This document shows positions 44,129-52,134 of a stretch of DNA of 64,000 nucleotides, piece after piece. Origin of the DNA: UBA5189 sp040389445 (GTDB taxonomy: Bacteria > Chloroflexota > Limnocylindria > Limnocylindrales > CSP1-4). Below the pieces are notes generated by a model. That model saw nothing but the letters and a program-made list of their open reading frames with translations. It was not told the DNA's origin and ran no database searches. The stretch lies in contig JAZJZX010000014.1 in NCBI GenBank assembly GCA_040389445.1, positions 62,001 through 126,000 on the forward strand, read 5' to 3'. The translations under genes and the position numbers were made by a program. How positions within the stretch are numbered: position 1 is the stretch's first letter; the number at the start of each line of letters is the position of its first letter.

Positions 44129-44550
44129 GCGCCCTCGGTGATCACGATCCGCTGGGCACCGTCCCACAGCACGCGCCGGCCGACCTCGCGCAGTCGATCG
44201 TCCCAGCCATCGTCGGGAATGATCGATGCGAAGTGGTTGGCGGCCAGCTGGCCGACCTTCGATGCCGTCGTGCAGGCGCCGTACGGGAAGAAGATCTCGC
44301 ACTCGCTGATCCCGCCGGGATACATCGCAAGCATGCCGGGCGCCGGATGCGAGGTGTGATTCTCGTAGTCGATGCCCGGGCGGAAGTCGCCGTACGGGAT
44401 CCACGTGGATTCGCCGGACCAGCGGCAGTGGATGAGCCGGCTCTCGATCGGCAGCATCCGCCGGATGGCCTCGATGGTCTGGGGCGCGGCGGTTTCCCAC
44501 CGGGCGGTAAAGTGGAGGTCGTCGCCGACCGTGATCGAAAGATTTCCCAT
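44125..44550 (-). CDS. DUF3830 family protein (cyclophilin-like fold)
   Basis: The 141-residue protein has the DUF3830 features WETAAPQTIEAIRRMLP, SRLIHCRWSGESTWIP, ENHTSHPAPGMLAMYPGG and EIFFPYGAC. The fold is cyclophilin-like. Activity is unknown, but these genes tend to accompany amide- and hydantoin-type catabolism. Here it overlaps the amidohydrolase gene by GTGA. The ATG at 44550 is leaderless, 7 nt after TATCCT, and faces the divergent HIU hydrolase. Confidence 0.85.
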   Translation of the reverse strand: MGNLSITVGDDLHFTARWETAAPQTIEAIRRMLPIESRLIHCRWSGESTWIPYGDFRPGIDYENHTSHPAPGMLAMYPGGISECEIFFPYGACTTASKVGQLAANHFASIIPDDGWDDRLREVGRRVLWDGAQRIVITEGA

Positions 44551-44557
44551 GCCCCGG

Positions 44558-44563
44558 AGGATA
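44558..44563 (-). promoter_or_regulatory. -10 box TATCCT, leaderless DUF3830 start
   Basis: TATCCT on the minus strand lies 7 nt before the ATG at 44550. The same bases on the plus strand follow the GGAGG used by the divergent gene, so the two starts share a 14-bp gap. Confidence 0.5.
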
Positions 44564-44564
44564 C

Positions 44565-44984
44565 GTGTCCAGCAGCGACTCGGGAACACCCCCAGCGCCG
44601 GATCCCGCGGTGGATTCATTGCCGCCGAGTGCCGCCCCGTCCGGGCCGACGATCTCGACGCACGTCCTCGATGCCCAGACCGGCCTGCCCGCGGGCGGCA
44701 TCCACGTGAGCCTGTACAAGCTGGGCGAGGACGATCGACCGATCCGCCTGACCCAGGCGCTGACCGATGGCGACGGGCGGATCCGTGATCTCCTCGAACG
44801 GCCGATGTCCCCGGGCGTGTACCGACTCGAGTTCAATCTCGGCGGCGTTCGCGGCCTGCGGCCCGCCGATGACCGGTTCTTTCGGAAGATGTCACTGGAC
44901 CTGAAGATCGACGACGTCTCCCGGTCCTACCATGTGCCGCTCCTGCTCTCGCCGTTCTCGATGACGACGTATCGGGGGAGCTGA
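44565..44984 (+). CDS. uraH: 5-hydroxyisourate hydrolase (transthyretin-like)
   Basis: Hydrolyses 5-hydroxyisourate, the product of uricase, to OHCU. The transthyretin-like core begins STHVLDAQTGLPAGG with the catalytic His. The C-terminal YRGS tetrapeptide, diagnostic for the enzyme as opposed to transthyretin, is present as the last four residues. From the GTG at 44565 the protein has 139 residues, with a Ser/Pro-rich extension of about 28 before the core. A CGGAGG lies 4 nt upstream. It completes the urate-to-allantoin route with the uricase and OHCU decarboxylase genes. Confidence 0.93.
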   Translation: MSSSDSGTPPAPDPAVDSLPPSAAPSGPTISTHVLDAQTGLPAGGIHVSLYKLGEDDRPIRLTQALTDGDGRIRDLLERPMSPGVYRLEFNLGGVRGLRPADDRFFRKMSLDLKIDDVSRSYHVPLLLSPFSMTTYRGS

Positions 44985-45061
44985 CGCGGCGGCCCTGTGC
45001 CCGCACGATGGTTCGTATGCCCAGAATCTTGCGCTGCGGGCACCGTTCTCAGACGTGATGC

Positions 45062-45081
45062 CCTTCGCTGTAATGCGAAGG
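45062..45081. repeat. 7-bp hairpin upstream of the nuclease-like gene
   Basis: CCTTCGC and GCGAAGG flank the 6-nt loop TGTAAT, about 56 nt before the next ATG. It may be an operator, a terminator for the HIU hydrolase transcript, or a leader hairpin. There is no T-run. Confidence 0.4.
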
Positions 45082-45136
45082 TGGCCGGCCCCGAACAGCG
45101 GTCGTGCCATGTGAGCTGTCACACGGAGCAGCCAGG

Positions 45137-46408
45137 ATGCGTGCCATGGAAGCACGAATCGTCTCGCTCCCGTCCCGCCCGGACCCGTCGATTCGCATCG
45201 ACGGGGACCGGATCCTCATTGACCGGCTGACCCTCGTGGACCCGGGCCAGGCCGCCTGGCTCGCCGGCCAGCCGGAGCTCGAGCGCCCCCTCGTGGTGGA
45301 GCGGGCGCTGCGCATCGGCCTCACCGCGCTCCAGAGCGTCGGCGTGACCCTCAACCTCGACGCGGTCCGGTCCGAGTTCGATCGCTTCGCCGAGCAGAGC
45401 CGGACCGCCAACGACCGGGCGGCAGAGGCGCTCGAGCAGGTCCTCCGCGCGAACTTCGGCGATGGGGACGGCCGCCTGCCCCGGACCCTCGAGATCTTCC
45501 TCGGCGACCGTGGCAAGCTCCAGTCGATGGTGTCGGAGCTGTTCGACCCGAAGCGCCGCGATTCGGCGATCGGCCGGATGTCGACGATGCTCGACGCCTA
45601 CTTCGACGGCGACGCGTCACGGCTCGCGACGCTGCTCGACCCGACCCGGATGGGATCGCCGCTCCACCAGTTCCGGAGCGAGGTCGCGGCCGGCTTCAAG
45701 GCACTCGAGGAGAAGCTGGTCGCGCTGGAGGCCGCCGGCGCCGCCCGGGCTGGGGAACGCGCCAGGTCGTCGGCCAAGGGCGCCGACTTCGAGGCCCTCC
45801 TCGACGGGCTGCTCGGTGAGATCGCGCGCGGAGCCAACGACCTGCTCGAGCGGACGGGCACCGAGGCCGGCGATTCCGGGCGTTCCAAGAAGGGCGACTT
45901 CGTCCTCACGCTTGACCCGGCGGTCGCCCGCGGAGCCGACCTTCGCGTCGTCATCGAGGCAAAGGACCGCAAGGTCTCCGGTCGCGAGATGCGCGACGAA
46001 CTGCGCGAAGCCCGCACCAACCGGGACGCCGCCGTCGGACTGGTCGTCTTTACCCCCCGGCACGCCCCGGCCGGCATCGCGCCCTTCGACGTTCGGGCCG
46101 GGGATGTCTACTGCGTCATCGACCCGGCCGATCCGGACGTCTTTACGCTCCAAGCGGCGGTCCGTTTGGCTCGCCTGCTGGCCCTGGCTAGCCTGCGGGA
46201 GACCGAGGCGACCATCGACGCCGCGGCCCTTGGCGAGGCGCTCACCGCGATCCGCGAGCAGCTCGAGGCCATCCGGGCCATGAAGTCGAACCTGACGCAG
46301 ATCGGCACCACGGCCAACAATGTGGCTGTCGCGCTCGACCGGATGCGGGAGCTGATCCTCGCCCAGATCGTCCGTGCCGAGCGCGAGCTGGTGACCGTCA
46401 CCGCCTGA
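45137..46408 (+). CDS. PD-(D/E)XK-like nuclease-fold protein adjacent to Ku/LigD
   Basis: A 423-residue protein with a helical, partly coiled-coil N-terminal half (about 60-215). A C-terminal domain has the order KKGDFVLTLDP (Asp254), then LRVVIEAKDRK (Glu274-Ala-Lys276), then REARTNRDAAVGLVVFTPR. D-x19-E-x-K on adjacent strands is the restriction-endonuclease active-site pattern, as in DUF2130/RmuC-like proteins. A final coiled region follows. The ATG at 45137 is one of two close starts (also 45146). Next genes are ku and ligD on the same strand, so a DNA-end-processing role is a reasonable but untested idea. Confidence 0.62.
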   Translation: MRAMEARIVSLPSRPDPSIRIDGDRILIDRLTLVDPGQAAWLAGQPELERPLVVERALRIGLTALQSVGVTLNLDAVRSEFDRFAEQSRTANDRAAEALEQVLRANFGDGDGRLPRTLEIFLGDRGKLQSMVSELFDPKRRDSAIGRMSTMLDAYFDGDASRLATLLDPTRMGSPLHQFRSEVAAGFKALEEKLVALEAAGAARAGERARSSAKGADFEALLDGLLGEIARGANDLLERTGTEAGDSGRSKKGDFVLTLDPAVARGADLRVVIEAKDRKVSGREMRDELREARTNRDAAVGLVVFTPRHAPAGIAPFDVRAGDVYCVIDPADPDVFTLQAAVRLARLLALASLRETEATIDAAALGEALTAIREQLEAIRAMKSNLTQIGTTANNVAVALDRMRELILAQIVRAERELVTVTA

Positions 46409-46453
46409 GCCAGGGGATCGATCGCCAGCGTTGGGCGCCTTGCCGACGGATGG

Positions 46454-46459
46454 TATGGT
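46454..46459 (+). promoter_or_regulatory. -10 box TATGGT for ku
   Basis: TATGGT lies about 45 nt before the GTG at 46505. A GAGG at 46494-46497 provides the ribosome site, so ku has a leadered transcript of its own. Confidence 0.4.
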
Positions 46460-46504
46460 CTCGATCCGACCCGCAGGAGCGGGCACTGAATACGAGGAAC
46501 CGCT

Positions 46505-47500
46505 GTGGCGCGCGCGATGTGGAAAGGGGCCATCCAGTTCGGCCTCGTCACCATCCCGGTGAAGCTGTACGTGGCGACCGAATCGAGGGCCGGCGTCAGC
46601 TTCAACATGCTCCACGCCGAGGACCTGTCGCGGATCCAGATGAAGATCTTCTGTCCCGTCGAGGAGGAGGTCATCTCGCGGTCCGATACGGTCAAGGGCT
46701 TCGAATACGCCCCGGGTGAGTACGTCGTCATCAGCGACGAGGACCTCGAATCCCTGCCCCTCAAGACCGTCCGGTCCATCGAGATCGAGCAGTTCGTCGA
46801 GTCGAGCGAAGCGGAGACGAACACCCGGTTCGTCAAGCAGGCCTACTACATCGAGCCGGACAAGATCGGACGCAAGGCGTTCGGCTTGCTCAAGTCGGTG
46901 CTCAAGGACAAGGGCCTGACCGCGATCTGCAAAGTCGTGATCAAGGACCGGGAGGCGCTGGCCGCCCTCGATCCGTTCGAGAACACGATGATCCTGTCCA
47001 CGCTCTACTGGCCGGATGAAATCCGGGCGCTCGCCGACCTCGACCTGACCGACGAGGAGCCCGAGATCAAGCCCGCCGAGAAGGCGATGGCCGAGCAGCT
47101 CATCGGCGCCATGACCGGCGCGTTCGATCCCGCCCAGTACCGGGACGAGTACCGCACCGCGCTCATGGAGATCATCGAATCCAAGGTCGAGGGCCGCGAG
47201 GTCACCGCCGCCGCGCCGGCCGAGGAGTCCTCGAACCTCATTGACCTGATGGCCGCCCTCGAGGCGAGCGTCAAGAGGGCGAAGGAGGCCCGCGAGGCCA
47301 TCACGCCCCCGCCGACCTCGGTCGCCGACGCCAAGGCCAGGAAGGCCGCTGCCGGTGCCGGGTCCATGGGCGCCTCGAGCACCGGTGGAGCGGTCAGGGC
47401 CGGAGCCGCGAAGGCTGCTGCCGGAACGAAGGCGAGCAGCCGATCGGCCGACGCGGACGCTGACGAGGCCAAGCCGGCGCGACGCCGCAAGAGCGCCTGA
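46505..47500 (+). CDS. ku: Ku DNA-end-binding protein
   Basis: Homodimeric ring that binds DNA double-strand ends and recruits LigD in bacterial NHEJ. The 331 residues open with ARAMWKGAIQFGLVTIPVKLY and contain YYIEPDKIGRKAFGLL and FDPAQYRDEYRTALMEIIESK, all standard. The C-terminal tail from about residue 255 is Ala/Lys/Arg-rich and ends KPARRRKSA, the basic extension known to aid DNA binding and LigD contact. The GTG start is supported by GAGG at 7 nt. ligD follows after 29 nt. Confidence 0.97.
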   Translation: MARAMWKGAIQFGLVTIPVKLYVATESRAGVSFNMLHAEDLSRIQMKIFCPVEEEVISRSDTVKGFEYAPGEYVVISDEDLESLPLKTVRSIEIEQFVESSEAETNTRFVKQAYYIEPDKIGRKAFGLLKSVLKDKGLTAICKVVIKDREALAALDPFENTMILSTLYWPDEIRALADLDLTDEEPEIKPAEKAMAEQLIGAMTGAFDPAQYRDEYRTALMEIIESKVEGREVTAAAPAEESSNLIDLMAALEASVKRAKEAREAITPPPTSVADAKARKAAAGAGSMGASSTGGAVRAGAAKAAAGTKASSRSADADADEAKPARRRKSA

Positions 47501-47529
47501 CGCCCCGGACGGGACGCGGTCCTGACGGC

Positions 47530-50316
47530 ATGCCCCTCGAGGAATACCGTCGCAAGCGCGACTTCAGGCGCACCCCGGAACCGGCCGGCGACCCCGCGGC
47601 CGCGGCGACGTCATCGACGGGTCGGTTCGTGGTCCAGCGCCATCGTGCGACGCGTCTCCACTACGACTTTCGCCTCGAGATCAATGGCGTCCTCGTGTCC
47701 TGGGCGGTGCCCAAGGGGCCGACCCTCGACCCCGCGGTTCGGCGAATGGCCGTCCATGTCGAGGATCACCCGATCGAGTACCTCGACTTCGAGGGCGTGA
47801 TCCCGAAGGCGCAATACGGCGCAGGCGACGTCATCGTCTGGGACTGGGGAACCTGGGAGGCCGAGCCGGAGACGCCGGACGGGGCCCGGGGCGTCACGGA
47901 TGGCGAGGTCAAGTTCCGCCTCGACGGCCAGAAACTCCACGGCCGGTTCACGATCGTCCGGACGAGCGGCCGCGATGCCGCCCGCGCCTTCGAGGGTGAT
48001 GAGGCCGAGCAGTGGCTCCTCATCCACAAGAAGGACGAATTCGCCGTCGCAGGTTGGGACGCGGAGGAGCATCCGCAGAGCGTCAAGACGGGCCGGACCA
48101 ACGACGAGGTCAAGGAATCGCGCGACGCCCTCTGGATCAGCGAGGCCCCGGCGGCCGCGGCCCAGATCGATCTCGGCGCGGCGATCGAGACGGCGATGCC
48201 CGGGTTCATTGAGCCGATGGCGGCAACCCTCGCCGACCGGGCGTTCCGGGACGAGGACTGGCTCTTCGAGGTCAAGTGGGACGGCTACCGGCTTCAGGCC
48301 CATGTCCGGGACGGCAAGGTCCGAACGTTCACCCGCAACGGCAAGGACGGCGACACCTACTTCCCGCGGATGCTCGCGCCGGCGAACTGGATCGCGGCCG
48401 GCGAGGCCATCGTGGACGGCGAGGTCGTCGCCATCGGGAAGGACGGGCTGCCCGCCTTCTCGCTCCTCCAGGAACGGATCGGTGTCAAGGGCTCCGACGG
48501 CAGGGCGGCCCCGGACCTCGTCTACCAGGCGTTCGACCTGCTGTACCTCGATGGTCGCTCGCTCCTCCAGGTCCCGCTCGAAGATCGAAAGCGGCTCCTG
48601 CGATCCGTGATCCGCGAGAACGCGCGGGTCCGGTATGCGAGCCACGTCGAGACCGAGGGCGTCGCGTTTCTCGAGGCCTGCGCCGCGCAGGGGCTCGAGG
48701 GCGCCATCGCCAAGCACCGGCGATCGCGCTACGAATCCGGCCACCGCTCTCGCGCCTGGCTCAAGCTCAAGATCCGCCCGGAGCAGGAGCTCGTGGTCGG
48801 CGGCTGGACGCCGGGCGAGGGGAGCGCCAAGGATCTCGGTGCGCTGGTCGTGGGCTACTACGAGACGCCCGAGCCGCCCGCCGCCGAGCCGCCCGCCGCC
48901 GAGCCGCCCGCCGCCGAGCCGCCCGCCGCCGAGCCGCGCCTCCGTTTCGCGGGCAAGATCGGGTCCGGGATCAGCGCGAAGGCGCGGAAGGACCTGCTGG
49001 CGCGGCTGTCGGACCTGGAGGTGGATGCGCCACCGTTCGATCCGCCGCCCCCGAAGGACTACAAGGGTCGCTGGGGCGGGGACCTCGCCAGGGTCCACTG
49101 GGTTCGCCCGGAGCTGGTGATCCGCGCCGAACTCGGAGGTTGGAGCCGCGACGGCATCGTCCGGCAGGGCTCATACAAGGCCATCGAGATGGGACGGGAT
49201 CCGTTGGAAGTGACCCGCGAATCGGCGATCGAGACGAAGGCCGCCGTTCAGGCGGCCGAGGCGGAGATGCCGACGGAAGAGCCCACGAGCGTGGGTCGGA
49301 CGCGCGCGACGGGTCCTGCACCCGACATGGGGCGCGCGGCTCCCGCCTCGCACATCCACCCGTGGGAGGCGACCGCCGACGAGCTCGCCGCGCTCGATGC
49401 CCTCGGCAGGGAGGGCGTCTGGAGCATCGGAGGCGTCGACCTGAAGCTGACGAACCTGGACAAGCCGATCTTCCCGGCGCGATCCGGCGATCCGGACGGC
49501 CCCATCACCAAGCGCGAGCTCGTTCGTTACTTCGCGCTCATCGCGCCGGCGATGCTCCCGCACCTCGCCGAGCGGCCGCTCAACCTGCACCGCTTTCCCG
49601 ACGGCGCCGACAAGCCCGGCTTCTGGCAGAAGGACCTCCGTCCGACCGACCCGAAGTGGCTACGGCGCTGGCGGGAGGTCGGGGTCGAGGCCCGCCAGGC
49701 CAACGAGCACGTCGTGGCCGACCGTGTCGGGACGCTGTGCTGGCTCGGCAACCAGGCGGCATTCGAGGTCCACGCGTGGACATCGCGTCTCGATGCACCG
49801 TTCCGGCCGACATTCGCGCTGATCGACATCGACCCGGGCACCAACACGACCTGGGATGAGACGCTCGTCCTGACCCGGCTCTTCCGGACCGCGCTCGGGC
49901 ATCTCGGCGTGCGCGGCTACCCCAAGGTGACCGGTCAGCGCGGGACCCAGATCTGGGTTCCGGTCGTGCCGCGCTACGACCATGCCCAGACCTCAGACTG
50001 GGTCGAGAAGCTGTCACGCGCGGTTGGCGCGGTCGTGCCCGATCTCGTGTCGTGGGAGTGGTCCAAGGGCAATCGCGGCGGCAAGGCCCGCCTCGACTAC
50101 ACCCAGAACGCCTCGATCAAGACGCTCGTGGCGCCGTATGCCGTGCGGCCGGCCCCCGGCGCACCGGTATCGGCACCGATCACCTGGGACGAGCTGGATG
50201 ATCCAGACCTACGGCCCGACCGCTGGACCATTCGCACATTGCCGGATCGCGTGGCGGTGGTCGGTGACCTGTTCACGGGTGCGCAGACTGACCTTCAGGA
50301 ATTGCCGCCGGTTTAG
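47530..50316 (+). CDS. ligD: Multifunctional NHEJ DNA ligase LigD (phosphoesterase-ligase-polymerase)
   Basis: The 928-residue repair enzyme holds all three LigD modules in the Pseudomonas order. The 3-prime phosphoesterase (about 1-180) has the HRATRLHYDFRLE and VEDHPIEYLDFEG motifs. The ATP ligase (about 210-545) has the nucleotidyl Lys249 in EVKWDGYRL and FEGAIAKH-like LEGAIAKHRRSRYESG. The primase-polymerase (about 620-928) has catalytic Asp766 and Asp768 in ALIDIDPG. A four-fold EPPAA repeat sits in the ligase. The stop is immediately followed by a YD-repeat fragment. Confidence 0.96.
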   Translation: MPLEEYRRKRDFRRTPEPAGDPAAAATSSTGRFVVQRHRATRLHYDFRLEINGVLVSWAVPKGPTLDPAVRRMAVHVEDHPIEYLDFEGVIPKAQYGAGDVIVWDWGTWEAEPETPDGARGVTDGEVKFRLDGQKLHGRFTIVRTSGRDAARAFEGDEAEQWLLIHKKDEFAVAGWDAEEHPQSVKTGRTNDEVKESRDALWISEAPAAAAQIDLGAAIETAMPGFIEPMAATLADRAFRDEDWLFEVKWDGYRLQAHVRDGKVRTFTRNGKDGDTYFPRMLAPANWIAAGEAIVDGEVVAIGKDGLPAFSLLQERIGVKGSDGRAAPDLVYQAFDLLYLDGRSLLQVPLEDRKRLLRSVIRENARVRYASHVETEGVAFLEACAAQGLEGAIAKHRRSRYESGHRSRAWLKLKIRPEQELVVGGWTPGEGSAKDLGALVVGYYETPEPPAAEPPAAEPPAAEPPAAEPRLRFAGKIGSGISAKARKDLLARLSDLEVDAPPFDPPPPKDYKGRWGGDLARVHWVRPELVIRAELGGWSRDGIVRQGSYKAIEMGRDPLEVTRESAIETKAAVQAAEAEMPTEEPTSVGRTRATGPAPDMGRAAPASHIHPWEATADELAALDALGREGVWSIGGVDLKLTNLDKPIFPARSGDPDGPITKRELVRYFALIAPAMLPHLAERPLNLHRFPDGADKPGFWQKDLRPTDPKWLRRWREVGVEARQANEHVVADRVGTLCWLGNQAAFEVHAWTSRLDAPFRPTFALIDIDPGTNTTWDETLVLTRLFRTALGHLGVRGYPKVTGQRGTQIWVPVVPRYDHAQTSDWVEKLSRAVGAVVPDLVSWEWSKGNRGGKARLDYTQNASIKTLVAPYAVRPAPGAPVSAPITWDELDDPDLRPDRWTIRTLPDRVAVVGDLFTGAQTDLQELPPV
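48871..48930 (+). repeat. Four perfect 15-bp repeats encoding EPPAA inside ligD
   Basis: GAGCCGCCCGCCGCC is repeated four times in frame, adding a Pro/Ala/Glu linker within the ligase region between the catalytic core and OB fold. Identical copies point to recent slippage, so copy number may vary between strains. Confidence 0.92.
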
Positions 50317-50317
50317 G

Positions 50318-50720
50318 CGCCACCCGGACCGCCGGCAACGGCGAGACCGCGACGCTCACGTACGACCCCCTCAAGCGCCCGATCAACGTCGCCTACGTCA
50401 CGGGTGGCTCGCTCTCGCAGTCCTATGACCGCACGGGCAACGTGACCACCGAGGGCCGGACCCTGACCGGCATCAGCGCCAACGCCGGCACCGGCACCCA
50501 GGCCTTCACGTACGACGCGCTCCGTCGGGTGACCAAGGCGACGATCCCCGGCACGAACACGACCTGTGGCCAGGCCGGGGTCGCCTGCTATGGGTATGAC
50601 CGGAACGGCAACCGGACGACGAAGCAGGTGAACGCCACCACCACGACCACCTATCACCCGACCGACGAGATCGAGACCCAGACGATCAGCGGGGTCATCA
50701 AGTCCTTCGTCTACAACATC
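50318..50720 (+). pseudogene. YD-repeat (Rhs-type) fragment, copy 1
   Basis: About 400 bp nearly identical to 52.2-52.6 kb. It encodes YD-repeat text such as TATLTYDPLKRP and QAFTYDALRRVTKATI, with no start and no natural end. It begins two bases after the ligD stop and dissolves at the promoter of the next gene. It retains the Asn of DRTGNVT that copy 2 has lost. Confidence 0.85.
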
Positions 50721-50726
50721 TATACT
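50721..50726 (+). promoter_or_regulatory. -10 box TATACT, leaderless lipoprotein start
   Basis: TATACT, 7 nt before the ATG at 50734, is the closest to consensus of any -10 box seen here. It begins exactly where YD homology ends. Confidence 0.55.
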
Positions 50727-50733
50727 CGATGCG

Positions 50734-51105
50734 ATGGGTCGAGTCGCCGCCCTTGCCGCCACATTCGCATTCTTGCTGGCTTTCGTCGCGGGTTGCGCGA
50801 CCGCGGGACCTAGTCCCACCCTGATTCCGCGCGTGTCGATCCAGAATGACTCGGGCAAGCCCCTCGACATTGTCAGTTTCAGTCACCGCACCGGCACCTC
50901 CACCAAGCTGACGACGCTTGCGGACGGAGGCACCTTCGATTCGGAGCCCGCCGGGGCCCAGTGCGATGGCGAATACTCCTACTTCGTCGAGTTTGCGGGC
51001 CGGCCAGTAGCCACGATCACGCGTCCGGGTTGCACGGGCGCCATTCTGGCCATTACACCCCAAATGCTCCTTGCGCCAGGCGTAGGCACCCCAAGCGCCT
51101 CGTAG
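50734..51105 (+). CDS. Small lipoprotein, function unknown
   Basis: A 123-residue protein with a classic lipoprotein signal (MGRVAALAATFAFLLAFVAGC, lipobox VAGC at Cys21). A compact beta-like domain of about 85 residues follows, ending in PGVGTPSAS. It contains two cysteines in the mature domain. I do not recognise it. Its site between two YD-repeat fragments, the place where toxin tips or immunity genes are often found, makes an immunity or effector role thinkable but unproven. Confidence 0.6.
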   Translation: MGRVAALAATFAFLLAFVAGCATAGPSPTLIPRVSIQNDSGKPLDIVSFSHRTGTSTKLTTLADGGTFDSEPAGAQCDGEYSYFVEFAGRPVATITRPGCTGAILAITPQMLLAPGVGTPSAS

Positions 51106-51377
51106 GTCTTCTACGCCGGGACCATCCGAGGCGCTGCGCGAGCGACATTCGACCGGCCCGATCCCTCAGTCCACGGGCGCCGATGTCGACCACTTCATCG
51201 GATAACATGCGAAGCGCAGCGCCTCCCGCCAAGCCTCCACTTGGCCGATCTCGAAGGCGCCTTGACCACCCGCCACCCGCGCCAGTACTCATTCATGTTC
51301 ATCGCTTCAAAGAAGTCGATGTACTTGTGCCTGTTGGCGAAGCAATGTCCGTCCGAACCGGTAGGAACGAACGAAGA
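51106..51377. other. Intergenic DNA with a possible gene remnant on the minus strand
   Basis: No intact gene is seen. On the minus strand, 51288-51166 reads without stops into a protein-like ending with the text FEIGQVEAWREALRFACYP, but it lacks a proper start and meets a stop just upstream. It may be the tail of a decayed gene. Confidence 0.3.
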
Positions 51378-51938
51378 ATGCGACGACTTGGCCGAATCAT
51401 CGTGTCCGTAGTTTTGCTGTTGGCTCTGGTCGGGGTAACCCCTGCGTTGGCGGACTCCCCGTCAGGGTCTGACTCCGCGGACGCCAAGTACCAACCGCAG
51501 ACTGTCGTAATCGATGGACGCGAATATGGCCCGCGGGACGGCCTTGTCGTCGAAGTCCAACAGGTCAAGATTGTACGTGGATCTGGCGAGGTAGCTCTCG
51601 TCTTCGAAGACGCCCCTGGGCGGGGCTCAGTCACTCCCCAGTTGGCCTGGGGATCGAGTTATGCAATCAGCACAGAAACGCTACAGATCCGCTACGACGG
51701 AAGGGCCAAAGCAGCAGGCAACGTCTACTCGGGCAAGCGGATCATTCAGGTGTGTATCTGGTACACGCGGGACGGTGAACAGAAAGGCGACAAGGTCTGT
51801 TCGAACGCGACTAGCAACGGATTCATGTGGCTGGCCGGGCCCGAGAAGACCACTTGGTGCTGGGATGACCTCAATCCATGGGCTCCGCCGACCATTTTTA
51901 ACATTTCCACTGCGCGGATTGCCACAAACGTCTACTAG
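51378..51938 (+). CDS. Secreted protein of low GC, function unknown
   Basis: A signal peptide (MRRLGRIIVSVVLLLALVG..., cleavage near TPALA-D) leads a mature domain of about 155 residues. It has a Cys pair (QVCIWYTRD, KVCSNATS) and an aromatic patch TTWCWDDLNPW. The start may instead be the ATG at 51345. Codon use is clearly less GC-biased than in neighbours (runs such as ATTTTTAACATTTCC near the end), suggesting recent acquisition. No family recognised. Confidence 0.55.
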   Translation: MRRLGRIIVSVVLLLALVGVTPALADSPSGSDSADAKYQPQTVVIDGREYGPRDGLVVEVQQVKIVRGSGEVALVFEDAPGRGSVTPQLAWGSSYAISTETLQIRYDGRAKAAGNVYSGKRIIQVCIWYTRDGEQKGDKVCSNATSNGFMWLAGPEKTTWCWDDLNPWAPPTIFNISTARIATNVY

Positions 51939-52134
51939 CCGACATTGAAGACGACCGGATCGTCTCGCGGTCTCGCGATGGGAGCCGGGGCATCGCGGTA
52001 GTGGTCGGCCTAGTTCCAAGTGCTACCAGGCCACCCTCGATAGCGGAGCAGCTGACGGATTCGCGAAAGACCGGCGGTTGGGCCGCATCCTGCTCGAAGT
52101 CCGATTCTCATGATTGCGGGCACCTGTCGGCCGG
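51939..52134. other. Intergenic stretch before YD copy 2
   Basis: No gene, hairpin or promoter could be supported. Composition shifts back from the low-GC island to the high-GC YD text. Confidence 0.3.

Noticed and set aside
45081..45230. Leaderless GTG frame after TGTAAT upstream of the nuclease-like gene
   Set aside because: The hexamer does not fit TANNNT, the frame overlaps the nuclease-like gene by almost 100 nt and has no stop-start coupling, so chance is the better explanation.
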